From contig SDUX01000007.1 of the NCBI GenBank assembly GCA_008729055.1, positions 2,032,064 to 2,096,063 of the forward strand: a stretch of 64,000 nucleotides of DNA, written 5' to 3'. A program made the position numbers and the translations under genes. Position 1 is the first letter of the stretch; every line of letters starts with the position of its first letter. Origin of the DNA: Pyropia haitanensis (Eukaryota > Rhodophyta > Bangiophyceae > Bangiales > Bangiaceae). Of this stretch, positions 41,214 to 52,492 are shown piece by piece. A model generated the notes under the pieces. The model was given only the letters and a program-made list of their open reading frames with translations, made no database searches and was not told the origin of the DNA.

Positions 41214-43855
41214 CGCGGCTACACGGCGGGGCGCACCCGCAGCCGACCTCGGAAAGAGGTGGGAGAGGTGGGAGGGGGGGGGAGTGACCGGCGGGAGGAG
41301 GGGCAGCTCCGCAGCAGCCCGCCGGGAGCGGCACGGACCACCGGGGGTAGTGGTCAGGTCCCGACAAGTGGGACGCGGTGGCCGGGGGGGGGGGGGGGGG
41401 GGGGGGGGGGTGGAAAGGCTGGAGTGTGCAGAAGCGTGTGCGGCGTGAAGAGGGCGGAAGCAGAGGCCGACGGCCGCACCCTCACCGAGTGCGCGGCAAC
41501 GGGCCGGTGCGTGCGGCCGGCGCACGCAAGCGTGCGTGCGCGGGTATGTGTGGCGTCGACTCCACACGCGGCTGGGATACAGTAAAGAGCCGCAGTTGAC
41601 GATGCGCGGCGGCCGGCTGGGACGCCCAAAAGGGGGAGCCGGCGATGGGTGGGGGGGGGCGGGGGGGCGGACGGGGGCGGCGCGTCCCAGTCGACTCACC
41701 AGACGCCCAAGAGGAGGGGGACGCGAAAGAAAAAAGAAGGGCACACACACACACACACACACACCAGAAAAACAAAAAGAAAAAAAAGAGGGGGTGACAA
41801 ACCGCCGCGCGCGTCCCGCGTGACGACGACCTGTGGATGGATGGCGCTACCAACGTGGCACAGCCCGGCCAAGCGTCCCACCAGCGCGTGCGCGCGGGGG
41901 TTGACGGCGGAAGCGGTCTCTCTCACCTCGCCGGGCGGGTGCGGACGTCAGCTGCACCCACGGTCTGACACGCCCCGCCCTCCCCGTCCGACGACGACTC
42001 TTGCGCGCACCTCCCACGCCCTCGGGGGCAGCGCGGAGAAGACCACGCGGCACGTGCGCGGGCGGCGACGGCGGCGACGACAGAGGGAAAGTAGGGCGCA
42101 AACCAGCGACCCGGCAGCTGAGCGGGGTGGTGCGAGCACGCCGCCGCCCCCTCGTCGACTCGCCACGCTCCGCCGCGCCCCCCGCAGGCAGGTGGGTGTG
42201 ACGATGCCAGGCGGCCCGCGAGAATCGTATTCTCACCGGAATGGTTTTGTAGGCAGTGTCAAGCGCGAGACGGGAGCCCTCCTACCCCCACCCCCCCTCC
42301 CCCCCCCCCCCGCGTCTGCAGACGCGCGCGAGCCACTCCACACGCAGCGTTCCGCACAGGGGGGGGCGGTGACACAATTGCGAAGCCGCCGCCAGCCAGC
42401 CAGCTCTCCCCATCCGCAGGTCGTGGAGTGGGGGGGGGCGGGCACTGGGGACCACTCGACGACCCGTCTACCTCGGCTTGGGGTGCTCGCGAGCCCCTCC
42501 TGCCAGGGGCGGCCCAGCTTGCCAGGGACTGTGGGGCCTACAGCTAGTAGCAGTGGGGGGGGACGGGGGGGCACCCATGCGAGTGAAAACGGCCCGCCTG
42601 TCGGCGCAGGAGCGCCCTTGGAACGCGCTGTCAACACCCTAAACCGCGCGACCGCCGAGCCGCCGCGTCGGATTCACATTCACACGCAGCCAGCGACCAA
42701 CCGCGATGGACAGGCACCACTTGGCCATTGTAGCTGGACCGTCCCCACACGGGGTGCTTTCACGCTGAGTGACACTCGAGCGTGAACCATTTCCCGCGAG
42801 TATTGAAGGCTGTGGTCAGAGTGAGAGAGTGGGTGTCCCGGAAGCCGTTTACAGTCATCCGAGCGAGCGACGAGACGTCCCAGTGGAGGAAAATTGGGAG
42901 TAGTTGGTCTTCTGCGGTGGAGTCAGTCGACTGCTCCACTGGAAACGCTGGACGGGTGTCTCTTCGCTCTGCCTTGAGACAGCGACCGCCACTGGGAACG
43001 CGACGGCTTGACCTCGGCCAAGACGCGACGGGGAACGCGCTCGGCGGTGTCCTTGCCGAGACGTGCTGCACTCGGCGGCTCGTGTGGCACTCCCCGCCGC
43101 CGCCTCCTCCCCGCGGACAGCGGTTGCGCACAGCGCGGACGCCCGAAGCGACGCATGCCCGCCTCCCCCGTTACGCCCGCTGCGCGTCGCTGCCCGTCGT
43201 GCAGGCCGCGGCGGCCTGACGTGGCCGGTGCTCGACAATGGGCCCGCGCGGCCCCCCCCCCTGATAATTTTCACAGCCGTAGCACCGTCGGCGGCGGCCG
43301 GCCCTCCCTTCGCGCTGCGCCCCCCTCCCCGTTTGTTCCCTGTCCTCGCCCCGCCTCGCGCGTCCCCGCCCTGTCCTTTTTCACTGGTTTTTTCCTCCTT
43401 ATCTTTGCATTTGCATTTGCCCGCGCCGCAGCGTGTCGTCGTTCTCTCTCCGCCCTGGCTCTGCCTCCGCCACTGCGGGAGCATCGCGTGGGTCATCCCG
43501 CGGCCGATGGAACCCATCGTGTGGTGCGTGTTTCCGTTGTTGGGTTGGCGGTGGGGGTGATGACCAGCAGTGGGCAGGGGGAGGTGGCGGCGGCCGGTCG
43601 GTACGGCTCTGACCGCAGACGGCGGCGTGGGTGGCGACTGCGTGGTGGCGGTTACGGTCGGCGGTGGGGGCACGGGTGGCAACGGCGGCGCCAGTGGTAG
43701 CGACGGCGGTGGCAGTGGCAGTGGCAGTGGCGGTGGCGGTGGCGGTGGTGGTGGCAGTGGTGGTGGTGGTGGCGGCGGCGGCAGCGGCGGCGGCAGTGCG
43801 CTCAGCGGGACGTTGTCGGCGTGGCGCCTCTCCGCCGGCCGCGGCGGCCGCCATC
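41214..43855. other. Intergenic with CA microsatellite, no gene called
   Basis: 41214-41400 is the GC-rich 5' flank of the lipid-anchored protein gene. A (CA)n run lies at 41742-41764, followed by an A-rich patch. 41800-43400 has many open frames on both strands, none with a recognisable protein. 43380-43855 leads into the next gene. Confidence 0.45.
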
Positions 43856-44043
43856 ATGACCACCTGCACCTGCCCCCCGCGGTACGCTTGCCCCGACCAC
43901 CCCGCCGCCGCTGCCGGCGACGCCGGCGGCGCGCCGGCGCAGTGGCCCGTGGCCTCCGCCGGCGGCACCGTCACGGGCGCGGACGGCGGCGTGGGGCGCG
44001 GGGGTGGGGGTTACGGTGGTAACGGCGGCCCATCAGCGACGCA

Positions 44044-44085
<42 letters not shown>

Positions 44086-46267
44086 GGCGGTGGCGGCAGC
44101 GAGCCGGGCGGCATTGGCGGCGGCGGCGGCGGCAGCAGGGCCCTGGGCCCCCCCCCACGGCCCGGCAGGAGTGTCGGGGGGGGTGCCCCGCCCGCACCGA
44201 CTGGAGGGTGCCACCCCCCGGTCGGGAGGGGATGGCACGACGGGCGGCTGTGCTGGGGTGGGGGTGCTCGTGTCCCCTGGGGGGGCGTGGCGCTGCCCAA
44301 CGCTTCTCCACGCGTGCTCACCGTAGGTTGGAAGGGGCGGGCGGGAAGGGCGACACCAATGGCAGCTGGCGTGGTAGAGGGGGGAGCGGGGGGAGGAGGG
44401 GGTAGGAGGGGGAGGGCAGGGTGGCTGGGATTGGCGCCTGGCTGCTGACGCGTTTGGCTGACCCGCCGCGCGCCCGCTGCCACGTCTCGCTGTGCGCCCT
44501 CGCCCGCGTGTTTTTTGGTTATGTCTTGCAGCTGCGGCGCCGGCGGCGGGTGCGGGCTGTCGGCGCTGCGGCTGGCCGGCGCGGTCGCGGCGGCCATGTC
44601 CCTGGCCGCCGCCGCCACCGTGGCGGGCCTGTGCATCGGCTTCCGCACCGTTGCGGTCGTGCGGCGTGCGCGGCGGCGGGTGTATGGGTTCCGCCGAGCG
44701 GCGGTGCCTCCTGTATCTGTAGGTGAACTGGGGGGCGGGGGATTGGGGGGGGTGGGTAGCCGTTTTTGTGGCGTCGGTGGGGCGTGCCTGCGTGCGTGAC
44801 ACTGGTGGTGGAGGAGGACGGGGGGGGGGCGGCAGGAAAGGGGGGCTGCCAGCCGTGCACCTGTGAGCCGACGCTTACCTCGGCGGATGGTGGGGTGTGC
44901 CGCGGGCGGTGGGTGCTTCTGTCGCCTGTGCTATTTGGTGGTGTTCTTCTGTTGTTTTTCTCTGCGCTGGGGCGCGCAGGAGCCGCTTGCCCTCTACGAC
45001 GACCCGACCGACACGGCGGCGGCAGCACCCGCCCTCACCCTCCACTTGGTCCACCCCGTCGAGTCGCCCTCCTCCCCACGGAAGCGCTCCCGGTGGCTCC
45101 CCAGCATTGGCGGCGGCGGCGCCAGTGCTGGCGACGGCGCTGGGGGTGCCGGTGGTGGTGGTGGTGGCGGCGGTGGCGGCAGCGACCGCCGGGGGGCGCC
45201 GCACGGCGGCGGCCTCCTCGCCCACCTCCTCCCGCACGGCCTGGCGTGGCCGCCCTGGGCGGCTCTAACCGCTCGCCGGTCGGTGGTCGATGCGGAGGGC
45301 GCCGGGGGGGGCGCCGCGGCCGCCGCCGCCGCCGCCGCGGCGGCGGTCTCATCGGGGAGCGACCCCGTTGGCTGCATCATTGGAGAGCTGGCGCCGGCGG
45401 CGGCGTCGCCGGTGGCGAGCCCCGCTGATAGGGGAGGGGGGTGGGGCGGCCTCGGGGGGAGGACGACGATGGGTGGGAGATACTGCTGCCGCCGCCATCG
45501 TCGACGATGTCGTCGCCGGTGGGGGACTTGCCCTCCCCAGCGGGGGGGGGTGGGGGGGAGGTGCTGCTGCCCGGAGGGGCGCGCTCGCCCGCCGGGCGGC
45601 TGATCTCCCCGCCCGTCGGTGGTGGGGAGCGGCGAGCACCCGCCGGGCGGTCCCCCCCTGCGGCCGACCATGACCCGCAGGTGCTGTACAGCCCGGTGGA
45701 GGGGGGAGATGGGCGGGCGACGCCTCCCAGCGGAGACGGCGGGGGGCCGTGAAGCGGTGCGCGCACCCCCCCCCGCCCGGGACACGCCATCGCGCCCGCC
45801 GTTTTTTGCTCTGGCCATGGCATTTCTTTTGCAGCCCCGGGCGTGGGTCGTGTCAGTCCCGGACGACGTGCCGCCGTCGCCCCTCTCCCCCAGTCTTGTA
45901 CGTGCGTGACCGAGCGCAAAGGGGCGACCGCCGGTGGTGGTCGCCGTGGTCCATGGGCCTGTTCCTACAAAGATGCGTCACGGCGGCCCGCGGGGATAGG
46001 GCGTCACCCGAGCCTGCCGCAGATGTGTCGGCCGCGTGTCCGCAGCACCCCTCCCTAGAGGCGGTGGCGGCAGCGACATTGGCCGTAGAGACCGCAGCGG
46101 GGGGCGCCTCAGCGCGGGCGGAGGAGGGAAGGCCGGGGGAGGAATTGCTCCGGCCAACACGCTGGCAATGCCCGCTCCGCCCCTCGACGCTACCGCCGAC
46201 GCTGCCATACGACCAGACTGGCTGGGCAGTGGGCGTGTCCTCTCAAAGGGCGATAGTCCCCCCGTGA
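43856..46267 (+). CDS. Spliced single-pass membrane protein of unknown function
   Basis: Proposed exons: 43856-44322, 44532-44718, 44980-45680, 45835-45897 and 46046-46267. Exon 1 starts at the ATG of MTTCTCPPRYACPDHP, a Cys/Pro-rich N-terminus, and continues through Gly/Ala/Ser repeats. Exons 1 and 2 join in phase (donor GTAGGT, acceptor CTTGCAG) into CGAGGGCGLSALRLAGAV, the start of a clear membrane helix followed by a basic stop-transfer (RTVAVVRRARRRVYGFRR). Exon 3 begins EPLALYDDPTDTAAAAPALT and later WEILLPPPSSTMSSPVGDLP; the frame shifts once in G runs at about 45430-45465, as if one base were missing. Exon 4 has a strong acceptor (TTTCTTTTGCAG) and a GTACGT donor; exon 5 ends at 46267. 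Exons 4-5 are less certain: exon 3 could instead run to a stop at 45752. I do not recognise a family. Confidence 0.45.
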
Positions 46268-46466
46268 CGTCCGTGCACTCTCTCCCCACGCACTCCGATA
46301 CGTCGGCTGTCGTTTCTTTTTCGTCTTTGCCTAAGGTGGGGGGTGGGGACGGGGAAAGGGGTCGGGTCGGGGGGGGGAAGAAGGGGGCGGCGGGATGGGA
46401 TACCAAGGGAGGCCGCGAGTGGGGATGGGTGGGGGCAGGGGAGGGGCGGGCAGGCAGACCGGCTCA

Positions 46467-47419
46467 TCAGAGCAGCTTGAGGTGGCCCGTCACCTTGTTG
46501 ACCATCTCCACCGGCGCGGGGCCGACGGCCAGGACGGTGACGGAGCCCTGCGTGAGGGTAGAACGAGCGGGCCACGCGCGGGGGAGGGAGAAAAGCAATG
46601 CCCGCCGCGGGATGCTCCGGGCGGGAAGGGGGGGCGGCCGAGGCGGCGCAGCACGGGGGCGGTGGGCAGACCCGTCAGTGGCCACGCCAGGCACCCCTTC
46701 TCCAGCGCCGGGCGGTGGGACGTGCCGCCGCCCCGACGCCGCCGCCGGCGGGGGGCTCCCCCACACCGCCGGCGCGGGCTCCCCCCCACAGTGGCGACGG
46801 AGCAGGTGGTGGGGCGACCCCCGTTCGCGACCCCACCAACCGCCCTGCGGTCCTCTCCCCGCTCGTCCCCCCCCCCCAAACAAACGGCCACCCTCCCCCC
46901 CCATCCCTGTTCCCTGTCCCCCTCCCGCCTCTCCCCCCCGGTTCGCCCACATCCCCCCCACCAAAAAAAAACGTACCGCCGCAATCTGCGTGCGCCCCGC
47001 GTCAACGACCACGTACACGCCCACGCCGTGGCGCTTGCCCGCCGCCTCGAGCGTGCGGATCTCGCCCTCGCTCCCGACGGCGAGCGCAATCTTGGCCTCC
47101 CCGTACCGCCGCCACGCCGCCGCCCAGCCATTCTCGTCGCCCGCGTCGACGAGCGCGGCGTAGGCGCCGACGGCGGCGTGGCCCGCCTGCGCCGCCGTCT
47201 TGCCCTTGCGCATGCCCAGGTCCGTCCGCACACACAGGGCGAGCTTGTAGTCACCGGGGGGGGGGGGGCGCGCCGGCGGGGGGCGGCGGACGTTACCGCG
47301 TCGGCGCCGCCGCCGCCGGCGGGGGGGGGCGGGTGGCCGTCGCCCCGCGCCTGGAAGCGGCCGAAAAAGTAGGCGGCGGCGGCGGCGACGAGCACCTGTA
47401 CCCACCCAGATTGCTCCAT
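46467..47419 (-). CDS. PTRH2: Peptidyl-tRNA hydrolase 2 (PTH2), two exons
   Basis: The enzyme hydrolyses the ester bond of peptidyl-tRNA released from stalled ribosomes. Exon 1 is 47419-46977 and exon 2 is 46547-46467; the 429-bp intron has donor GTACGT and acceptor TCACGCAG, phase 0. The N-terminus MEQSGWVQVLVAAAAAYFFG is a short membrane anchor, as in eukaryotic PTH2. The domain starts YKLALCVRTDLGMRKGKTAA and contains QAGHAAVGAY and DAGRTQIAA. Across the junction it continues GSVTVLAVGPAPVEMVNKVT and ends GHLKLL, the family ending. The anchor and the domain lie in different frames, joined at a 13-base C run (47257-47269); one additional base would give about 174 aa, the normal length. All conserved residues seen are intact, so a homopolymer error is likely. 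Confidence 0.88.
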
Positions 47420-48799
47420 TTCGCGGGAGGGGAGAGAGTGGGGGGGAGAGGGGAGGGACCCGCCCAGTCAGGATGGGGGGGATCGAGGGCTCGCCGAGGA
47501 GACGATGGCCGCGGGTGGTGAGGGGCAGTTGTGGGGAGCGGACGAAGGACGGTCAGCGACGACGCCGCGACGTGCTTGGTGGCGAACGCCACGTCACACT
47601 GATCAAGTCGTCAATTGCTGACGGACCACTTCGACGGTGGTGAAGTGCAGTAGCCACGTGGCCAAACACGCGGAACACCCCCGCACGAAAAGAAACAGTG
47701 ACGTGTGGCAATTGGACTGCCAGGAGCCGTCACCAAGCTCGCCGCCATAGATCTTCCCGCCAGTGGCGGCCGCGCCTGACCGATGAGGTCACCTCTCCTG
47801 TTGCCCCGGTGCGCGGGCCGCAACGCACGGGAGACGAACAGCATGTTCCGGCGCTGCGCGAGCCGCGCGGGTGGCCGCCCGCTCGCACCCTCACGCCGCC
47901 GCCTCCATGGCCGTCTGGGCCTCTTCATAGCTCCTCCGAGCACACGGGGGCAGCGGCGGCAACGTCGTCGTGTGCCGAGTGCATCTCAGACGCGTACACT
48001 CTCCACGGCACACAGCTAGCAGGGGCGGGTGACACAGATACGGTGCGACGGAGGGAAGGGGGGTCCCCGGTGGGTCGGCCCACCCGTGGCTGACACGCAC
48101 CCCGACCCGCTCTTGCTGACCAGTGTGGCCGGTGGGGACGGGGGGCAGCACGGCGGGTGCCCGCGTGCGCGGGGGAGTACTACCCAGGTCGAGACCCCGC
48201 TGCCGACCCGCCGACCCGCGGCCACCACACCCCCCACCCACCCGCCGCCGCCTCCGTTCCCACTGCTCGTGGGACCCACACCGCGGGTGGGAACGACCAC
48301 CGCCGCAGGGGTGTGCGGGGGGCAGTGTCGGGGGCGGCGGGCGCCCCGTCGCCGCTCCTCTCGGACAGAACAAAAAAGAGGGGGACGGCGCTCGCGCCCA
48401 GCGCACGGCCACGTCTCGCAGCGGCCCCACGCGAGACGCTTTTGCGGTCGCCGCCCCGCCCACACCGAGTGGTAGCGGCCGCGTTGCTGCCGCGACCCAC
48501 ACCCTCCCAGTCGTTGGTGGTCGTCGCCGTTGGCCAGAGGCGGTCGGGAACCGGGGTTGTGCCCAGCCGTCGGCACGCACAAAGGGGGTTGTGGAGGCGC
48601 CCCGCCAGTGTTCGTTCTTCCTCACGCCGCCCTCTGCCCCAGCATTGGCTGGCCACGCCCCCTCAGCCCACGCGCTGCTCCGTCCCGCCGCGCACGCGAC
48701 GTGAAGCGCCCCCCCACTGCCCCTATCATAGCAGCCCGTCTGCCTTGGTGCGGCAGCTGTGTTTGCCCCTTCCCACCCTCCATTGCTCGACTCCCCATC
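47420..48799. other. Intergenic between PTH2 and the TMEM53-like gene
   Basis: 47420-47600 is the 5' flank of PTH2. The remainder is open in several frames on both strands because of base composition, without recognisable domains. 48700-48799 is CT-rich and is the likely leader of the TMEM53-like gene. Confidence 0.5.
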
Positions 48800-49908
48800 A
48801 TGACACCGCCCGCCGCCAGTGCCGGCGACGTCCGCTCCGCTGCGCCGACCGCGGGCGGCGGCGGCGGCGGCGGCTGCGGCACCCGTTGGACGGCGCCCAT
48901 CTCCGGGACGGGCGCGACGCTCTACTTCCACGTCCCTCCGCCCCCGTCGCCCGACGCCCCCCCCCCCCCGTTGTCGTCCTCCTCGGCTGGCTGGGCGCCC
49001 CCCCCGCCCATCTGGCCAAGTACGCCGCGCTCTACGCCTCGCGCGGCGTCGCGACCGCCGCGACGACCGCGCCGACGGGCGTCATCCTGTGCATCCACCC
49101 GGAAGCGGGGCAGCAGGCGTTTACGGCCGCCCTCCTCACCACACTCGCCGACGCGGTGGTGCCCGCGGCCGCGCCGGGTGCGGCCGCAGGGCGGCCGCTG
49201 CTCGGCGCGTCGGGCTTGGCGTGGCACGCGTTCTCGTCGGGCGGCTCGTACATTTGCCGGGCGCTGTCGACGCTGGTGTGGGGAGGGGGGCGCGACAGCG
49301 GGGGGGCGGGCCGCGACGGGCCCGTCCCGGCGGCCGCCGCGGCGCTGTCGGAGCGGTCGCGGGCGGTGGTGGCGGCCACGTCGGTCGGGGGGGTCCTCGA
49401 CTCGGCGCCCGCGCCAATGGACCTTGACGCGGCGGTGACGGGCGTGAGCCTCGCGTCGTGGGGATCGACCAACGGCCTCCGCCCCGCGCTCCTGCGCGCG
49501 GTCTTCCTCGCCTACAGCGCGGTGCAAGTAGTGGTGGCAGGGGATGTGGCCGCCCGCTACTGGGCCGACATGCGGCGGTTGCGGCTGGATGGCCGTGGGG
49601 GTGGCGGCGCCGGCGGCGGCGGCCGGCTGGCGTTTTGGTACTCGACGGGGGACGCGGTGCTGGGAGGACCGGCGGGGGTGGCCCGCCTCGAGGCGGCCGC
49701 CGACGCCGCGGGTGCGCGCACGTGGCGCGTCGACGGCGCGCCACACGTGCAGCTGGGGCGGGTGTTCCCGGAAAAGTACGGCAAGCAGGTGGACGAGACG
49801 GTCATGCGGTGGCTGGGGGAGTGGCGGGATGGGCAGGCGCCAGACGGGACGGGGGGCGGGGAGGAGGAGGTGAGTGGAGCCGCCGGAGGGTGGAAGGCTC
49901 ATGGTTGA
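48800..49908 (+). CDS. TMEM53/DUF829 family alpha/beta-hydrolase-like protein
   Basis: The start is the ATG of MTPPAASAGDV. The first about 55 codons (ending YFHVPPPPSPDA) lie one frame away from the rest; the shift coincides with a 13-base C run (48957-48969). The main frame has VVVLLGWLGAPPAHLAKYAA, the typical first strand and helix of DUF829; a nucleophile-elbow-like segment LAWHAFSSGGSYICRAL; LASWGSTNGLRPALLRAVFL; LAFWYSTGDAVL; and the C-terminal HVQLGRVFPEKYGKQVDETV, which fits the family's conserved His and HPE-Y region. Family members (TMEM53/NET4) are associated with nuclear or other membranes; the substrate is unknown. The coding end is open to doubt: GAGGAG followed by GTGAGT (49870) is an excellent donor, so the last residues could be replaced by a downstream exon. 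Confidence 0.75.
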
Positions 49909-50819
49909 CCGCACAAAGAAAGTTGGGAGGGTTGCCACGGCTTGCGCGGTCATAGCGCCCGTGAAGATGTGCGGATGCCACCCACCGGACCTGGGTTACA
50001 TGTCGTATGGAGTCCGATCCCGGGTGAGGCGGTGGGGGTAACACGGTGACGGTGACACGGCGGCGGTGGACCGCTGCAGCGTGCCGCCGCCGCCATCGTC
50101 GGCTGCGCGTCGTCCAAACCGGGGCCACGTGTGGCGGCCCACCAAACGGTCGAGGGAGACGCTCCCAAGCAGGAATTGTGTACACACAGAGATTGGCAGA
50201 TGTGCACGGCGCACATTGTGCCTTGTGCACCCCTCCTTCCAGTGTCGTCCGCAGAGCAGTCCGTAATACGTGGCGGTCAAGGATTTGGGCGTCGAAAGCC
50301 GCCTTCCACTCGCGCGGGTGTGACGAGGGCAATCACATCCGTCACCCGTCTCGTTTTGCACTCTTGCGACACAGCTCCCCACGTGGTGGCCACACAGGCC
50401 GCGGGAGCTGTGGGAGTGGGCGGGCGTGCGGGGGTGTGGCCCCGAACGGAGGTGCGAAATGAGTCGCTAGGTGTTGATGAATCTGGGTGAGGACCAGCAG
50501 GACCTCGAGCGACACTGGCAGCGCCACGGCACGACCCCAGCCGCACAGCACCTCAAGAAAAGCCGAATCAGAACGGATTTGAACTATCCGAGCGGCGCGA
50601 GAGCCCAGTAAGACGAATCCTCTCTCGACGCGATCGCCAGACGGTTAGAAAGCACTGGCGACCAGTGAGACACAATCGTAAGTGCCAGTCGAGACATCGC
50701 ATGGCATCTTGCCACGGTGGATCGGATATGATCTGGCGCCTACGAGGTCTGACAGGATGTTGAGCGCCATCTTCTGCTGGCGGGGCTGCTGACAATCCTG
50801 CCGGTGCCGTTCTGAGCAG
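49909..50819. other. Intergenic, no gene called
   Basis: Balanced composition with no convincing open frame. Short stretches resembling a tRNA B box occur on the minus strand near 50575-50600, but no cloverleaf can be drawn. Confidence 0.45.
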
Positions 50820-51549
50820 TTCGGCCGAATGCAACGCGGACGTTTCGAGCGCCGCAGCTCGTGCGCCCCGCGGCGCAACGGTCGCAGCTGGTTCAGTCGT
50901 CACCCCGACCCCGCGCCCGCTGTCTCCCGCGCCGTTCCACCCTCGGCCGTGCTTCTATTGCACGACGGCGCTGGCCCTTCTCACTACGCTGCCTCCGACC
51001 GACGTCGTCCCCTACATCCCCTTGACTGTTGCCATGAACGTACGTGCCTATCCCGATTGGAGGAGGGGCGGAACCCGACATTGTGGTGCTGCGAGGGGGG
51101 ACCTGTGGCATTGTTTTTGAGGCTTGGGGTCAGGGCAACGGGACGCGAGGTGGGGCGCGGCGCGGCATGGACATCTGTATGCTGACTCGCGGATGGACAG
51201 GAGAATGAGCTGTCCCTTTTTCTTGAAGTGTGCCTGGTGCGTTCGCTTCCGGTCGGTTGCTTGCTGGTGGTGTGAGATTCTCTCGTGTCGGTCAGCGCAC
51301 GATACGAGCCTGGTACGTCTCCTGTTCCCTTGTCGATTGGTCGCCGGCTTCACTGCGCAGGTGTTGTTGTGTGCACTGGTCTTGTTTGGGGGGAGACTGC
51401 GGGCGAGTTGCCGAGTCAGGGGTGAGGACGACGAGGGGAGTTGTTTGGTGATGGCTCTACCCCCGTCGGCGCGCATGTGCAGTGCCATGTGGGGTGGGGG
51501 GCGGGGGCAGACCTGGCTGGTTGACAGGCTTGTTGGAACGTTTTGCTGA
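50820..51549 (+). CDS. Partial spliced membrane protein, two exons proposed
   Basis: 50820-51039 follows an acceptor-like TTCTGAGCAG and encodes Ser/Ala/Pro-rich sequence, then CFYCTTALALLTTLPPTDVV and PYIPLTVAMN, ending exactly at a GTACGT donor. A strong CT-rich acceptor (GGCTTCACTGCGCAG) at 51360 then opens exon 51361-51549, whose first residues VLLCALVLFGGRLRAS complete a second hydrophobic helix. The joined protein therefore has two putative membrane segments and a short acidic tail, stopping at 51547-51549. The first exon, carrying the start codon, was not found; the upstream phase is 2. The family is unknown. Evidence is splice-site agreement with other introns in this window plus coherent hydrophobic segments. 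Confidence 0.35.
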
Positions 51550-52492
51550 TGCGAGGTGCTGACGTGATGGGCTCTTGGTGTTTGTCACTGGGTGTTTTGT
51601 TTTGCCAAGGTGTGTAGGTTTGCGGTCATGAGCGACACATGCCGTGAAGACCGCTGTTCCGTATGCCACATGGATGCGCTGTGTATGGCTGGTTTGTGGC
51701 GGTGGAGGGGAGGGGGACGGGGGAGGTATGCATGCGGACAGGGGGGGGCGGGGAAAGTAGGAAGAAGAACGAAGAAGTTGGGCACAACACATCTCGCGCC
51801 CGAGTCGTCCGAAGATCGCCAGGCCGATCGGATGCGCACTGGGGCCACGAACGGTGGATGACTCTGGACCACTATTGAATCAGAGCTCTTGACCTCGTTC
51901 AGCAGAGCAATATGTTACATCCGCTATCGATGTGTATGGGATTCGAACTGGCCGACCCAACCTACTATCGGTTAATTTGACGGCTTTCGCGAGGTGCTGT
52001 GCGGCCCGAGGCACAAGCCGATCCACGCGCTGAGTGGCCGCGCAGGCGCTCCCCACCCAGCCACTCGTCTGCGGGGCTCTCACCCGGATTCACGTTCGTT
52101 ACAGTGCGGGAAACGTGGGCGGGAGGTCTACCGCCGGCCGGCCAGCCGTTTGGCGGCCAGGGCTGGAAACTTCGTTGTCCGGGAGCTGGGCGTCAAGCGC
52201 TGCACATCTCCGCCCTCTCCAGCACACCCCTCATCTCTGCGGCCGGCTCCCCCTGCTCGGGCTGTGGTAGGGGTGTGATTTTGCAGTCGGACTGCGCTCC
52301 CGGCGGGTGTGCAGACGACGACGCCATTGCCTGTTCATTTACCCTCCCTAGCCTGCTCCTGTGCTCCCCCTCACTGTGTGAACAAGGCTCACCGTTTCAC
52401 TCCCGCCCCCGCCGACCCACCTGTGCTCCATTTCCTCCCCCCGCTATCCCCCCCCTCCCCCACCGCCGTCTTGCTCTACCCTGCCCTCCACT
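51550..52492. other. Intergenic, contains the second 68-bp repeat
   Basis: T/G-rich sequence, then balanced composition. A tRNA-like B box (GTTCGAATCC, minus strand, about 51930-51945) has no supporting cloverleaf. 52300-52492 is CT-rich and is a probable promoter and leader of the next small gene. Confidence 0.45.
51793..51860 (-). repeat. 68-bp dispersed repeat, copy 2
   Basis: Reverse-complement match, ungapped, to 5678-5745 with about 13 mismatches. The same open frame is kept (PVRIRSAWRSSDDSGAR). Confidence 0.7.

Noticed and set aside
50570..50640. Second tRNA-like B box (GTTCAAATCC, minus strand)
   Set aside because: The required T-stem pairs and an acceptor stem are missing.
51920..52010. 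tRNA-like B box GTTCGAATCC on the minus strand
   Set aside because: The T stem does not pair beyond one base, no acceptor stem or spaced A box is found, so no tRNA can be folded.
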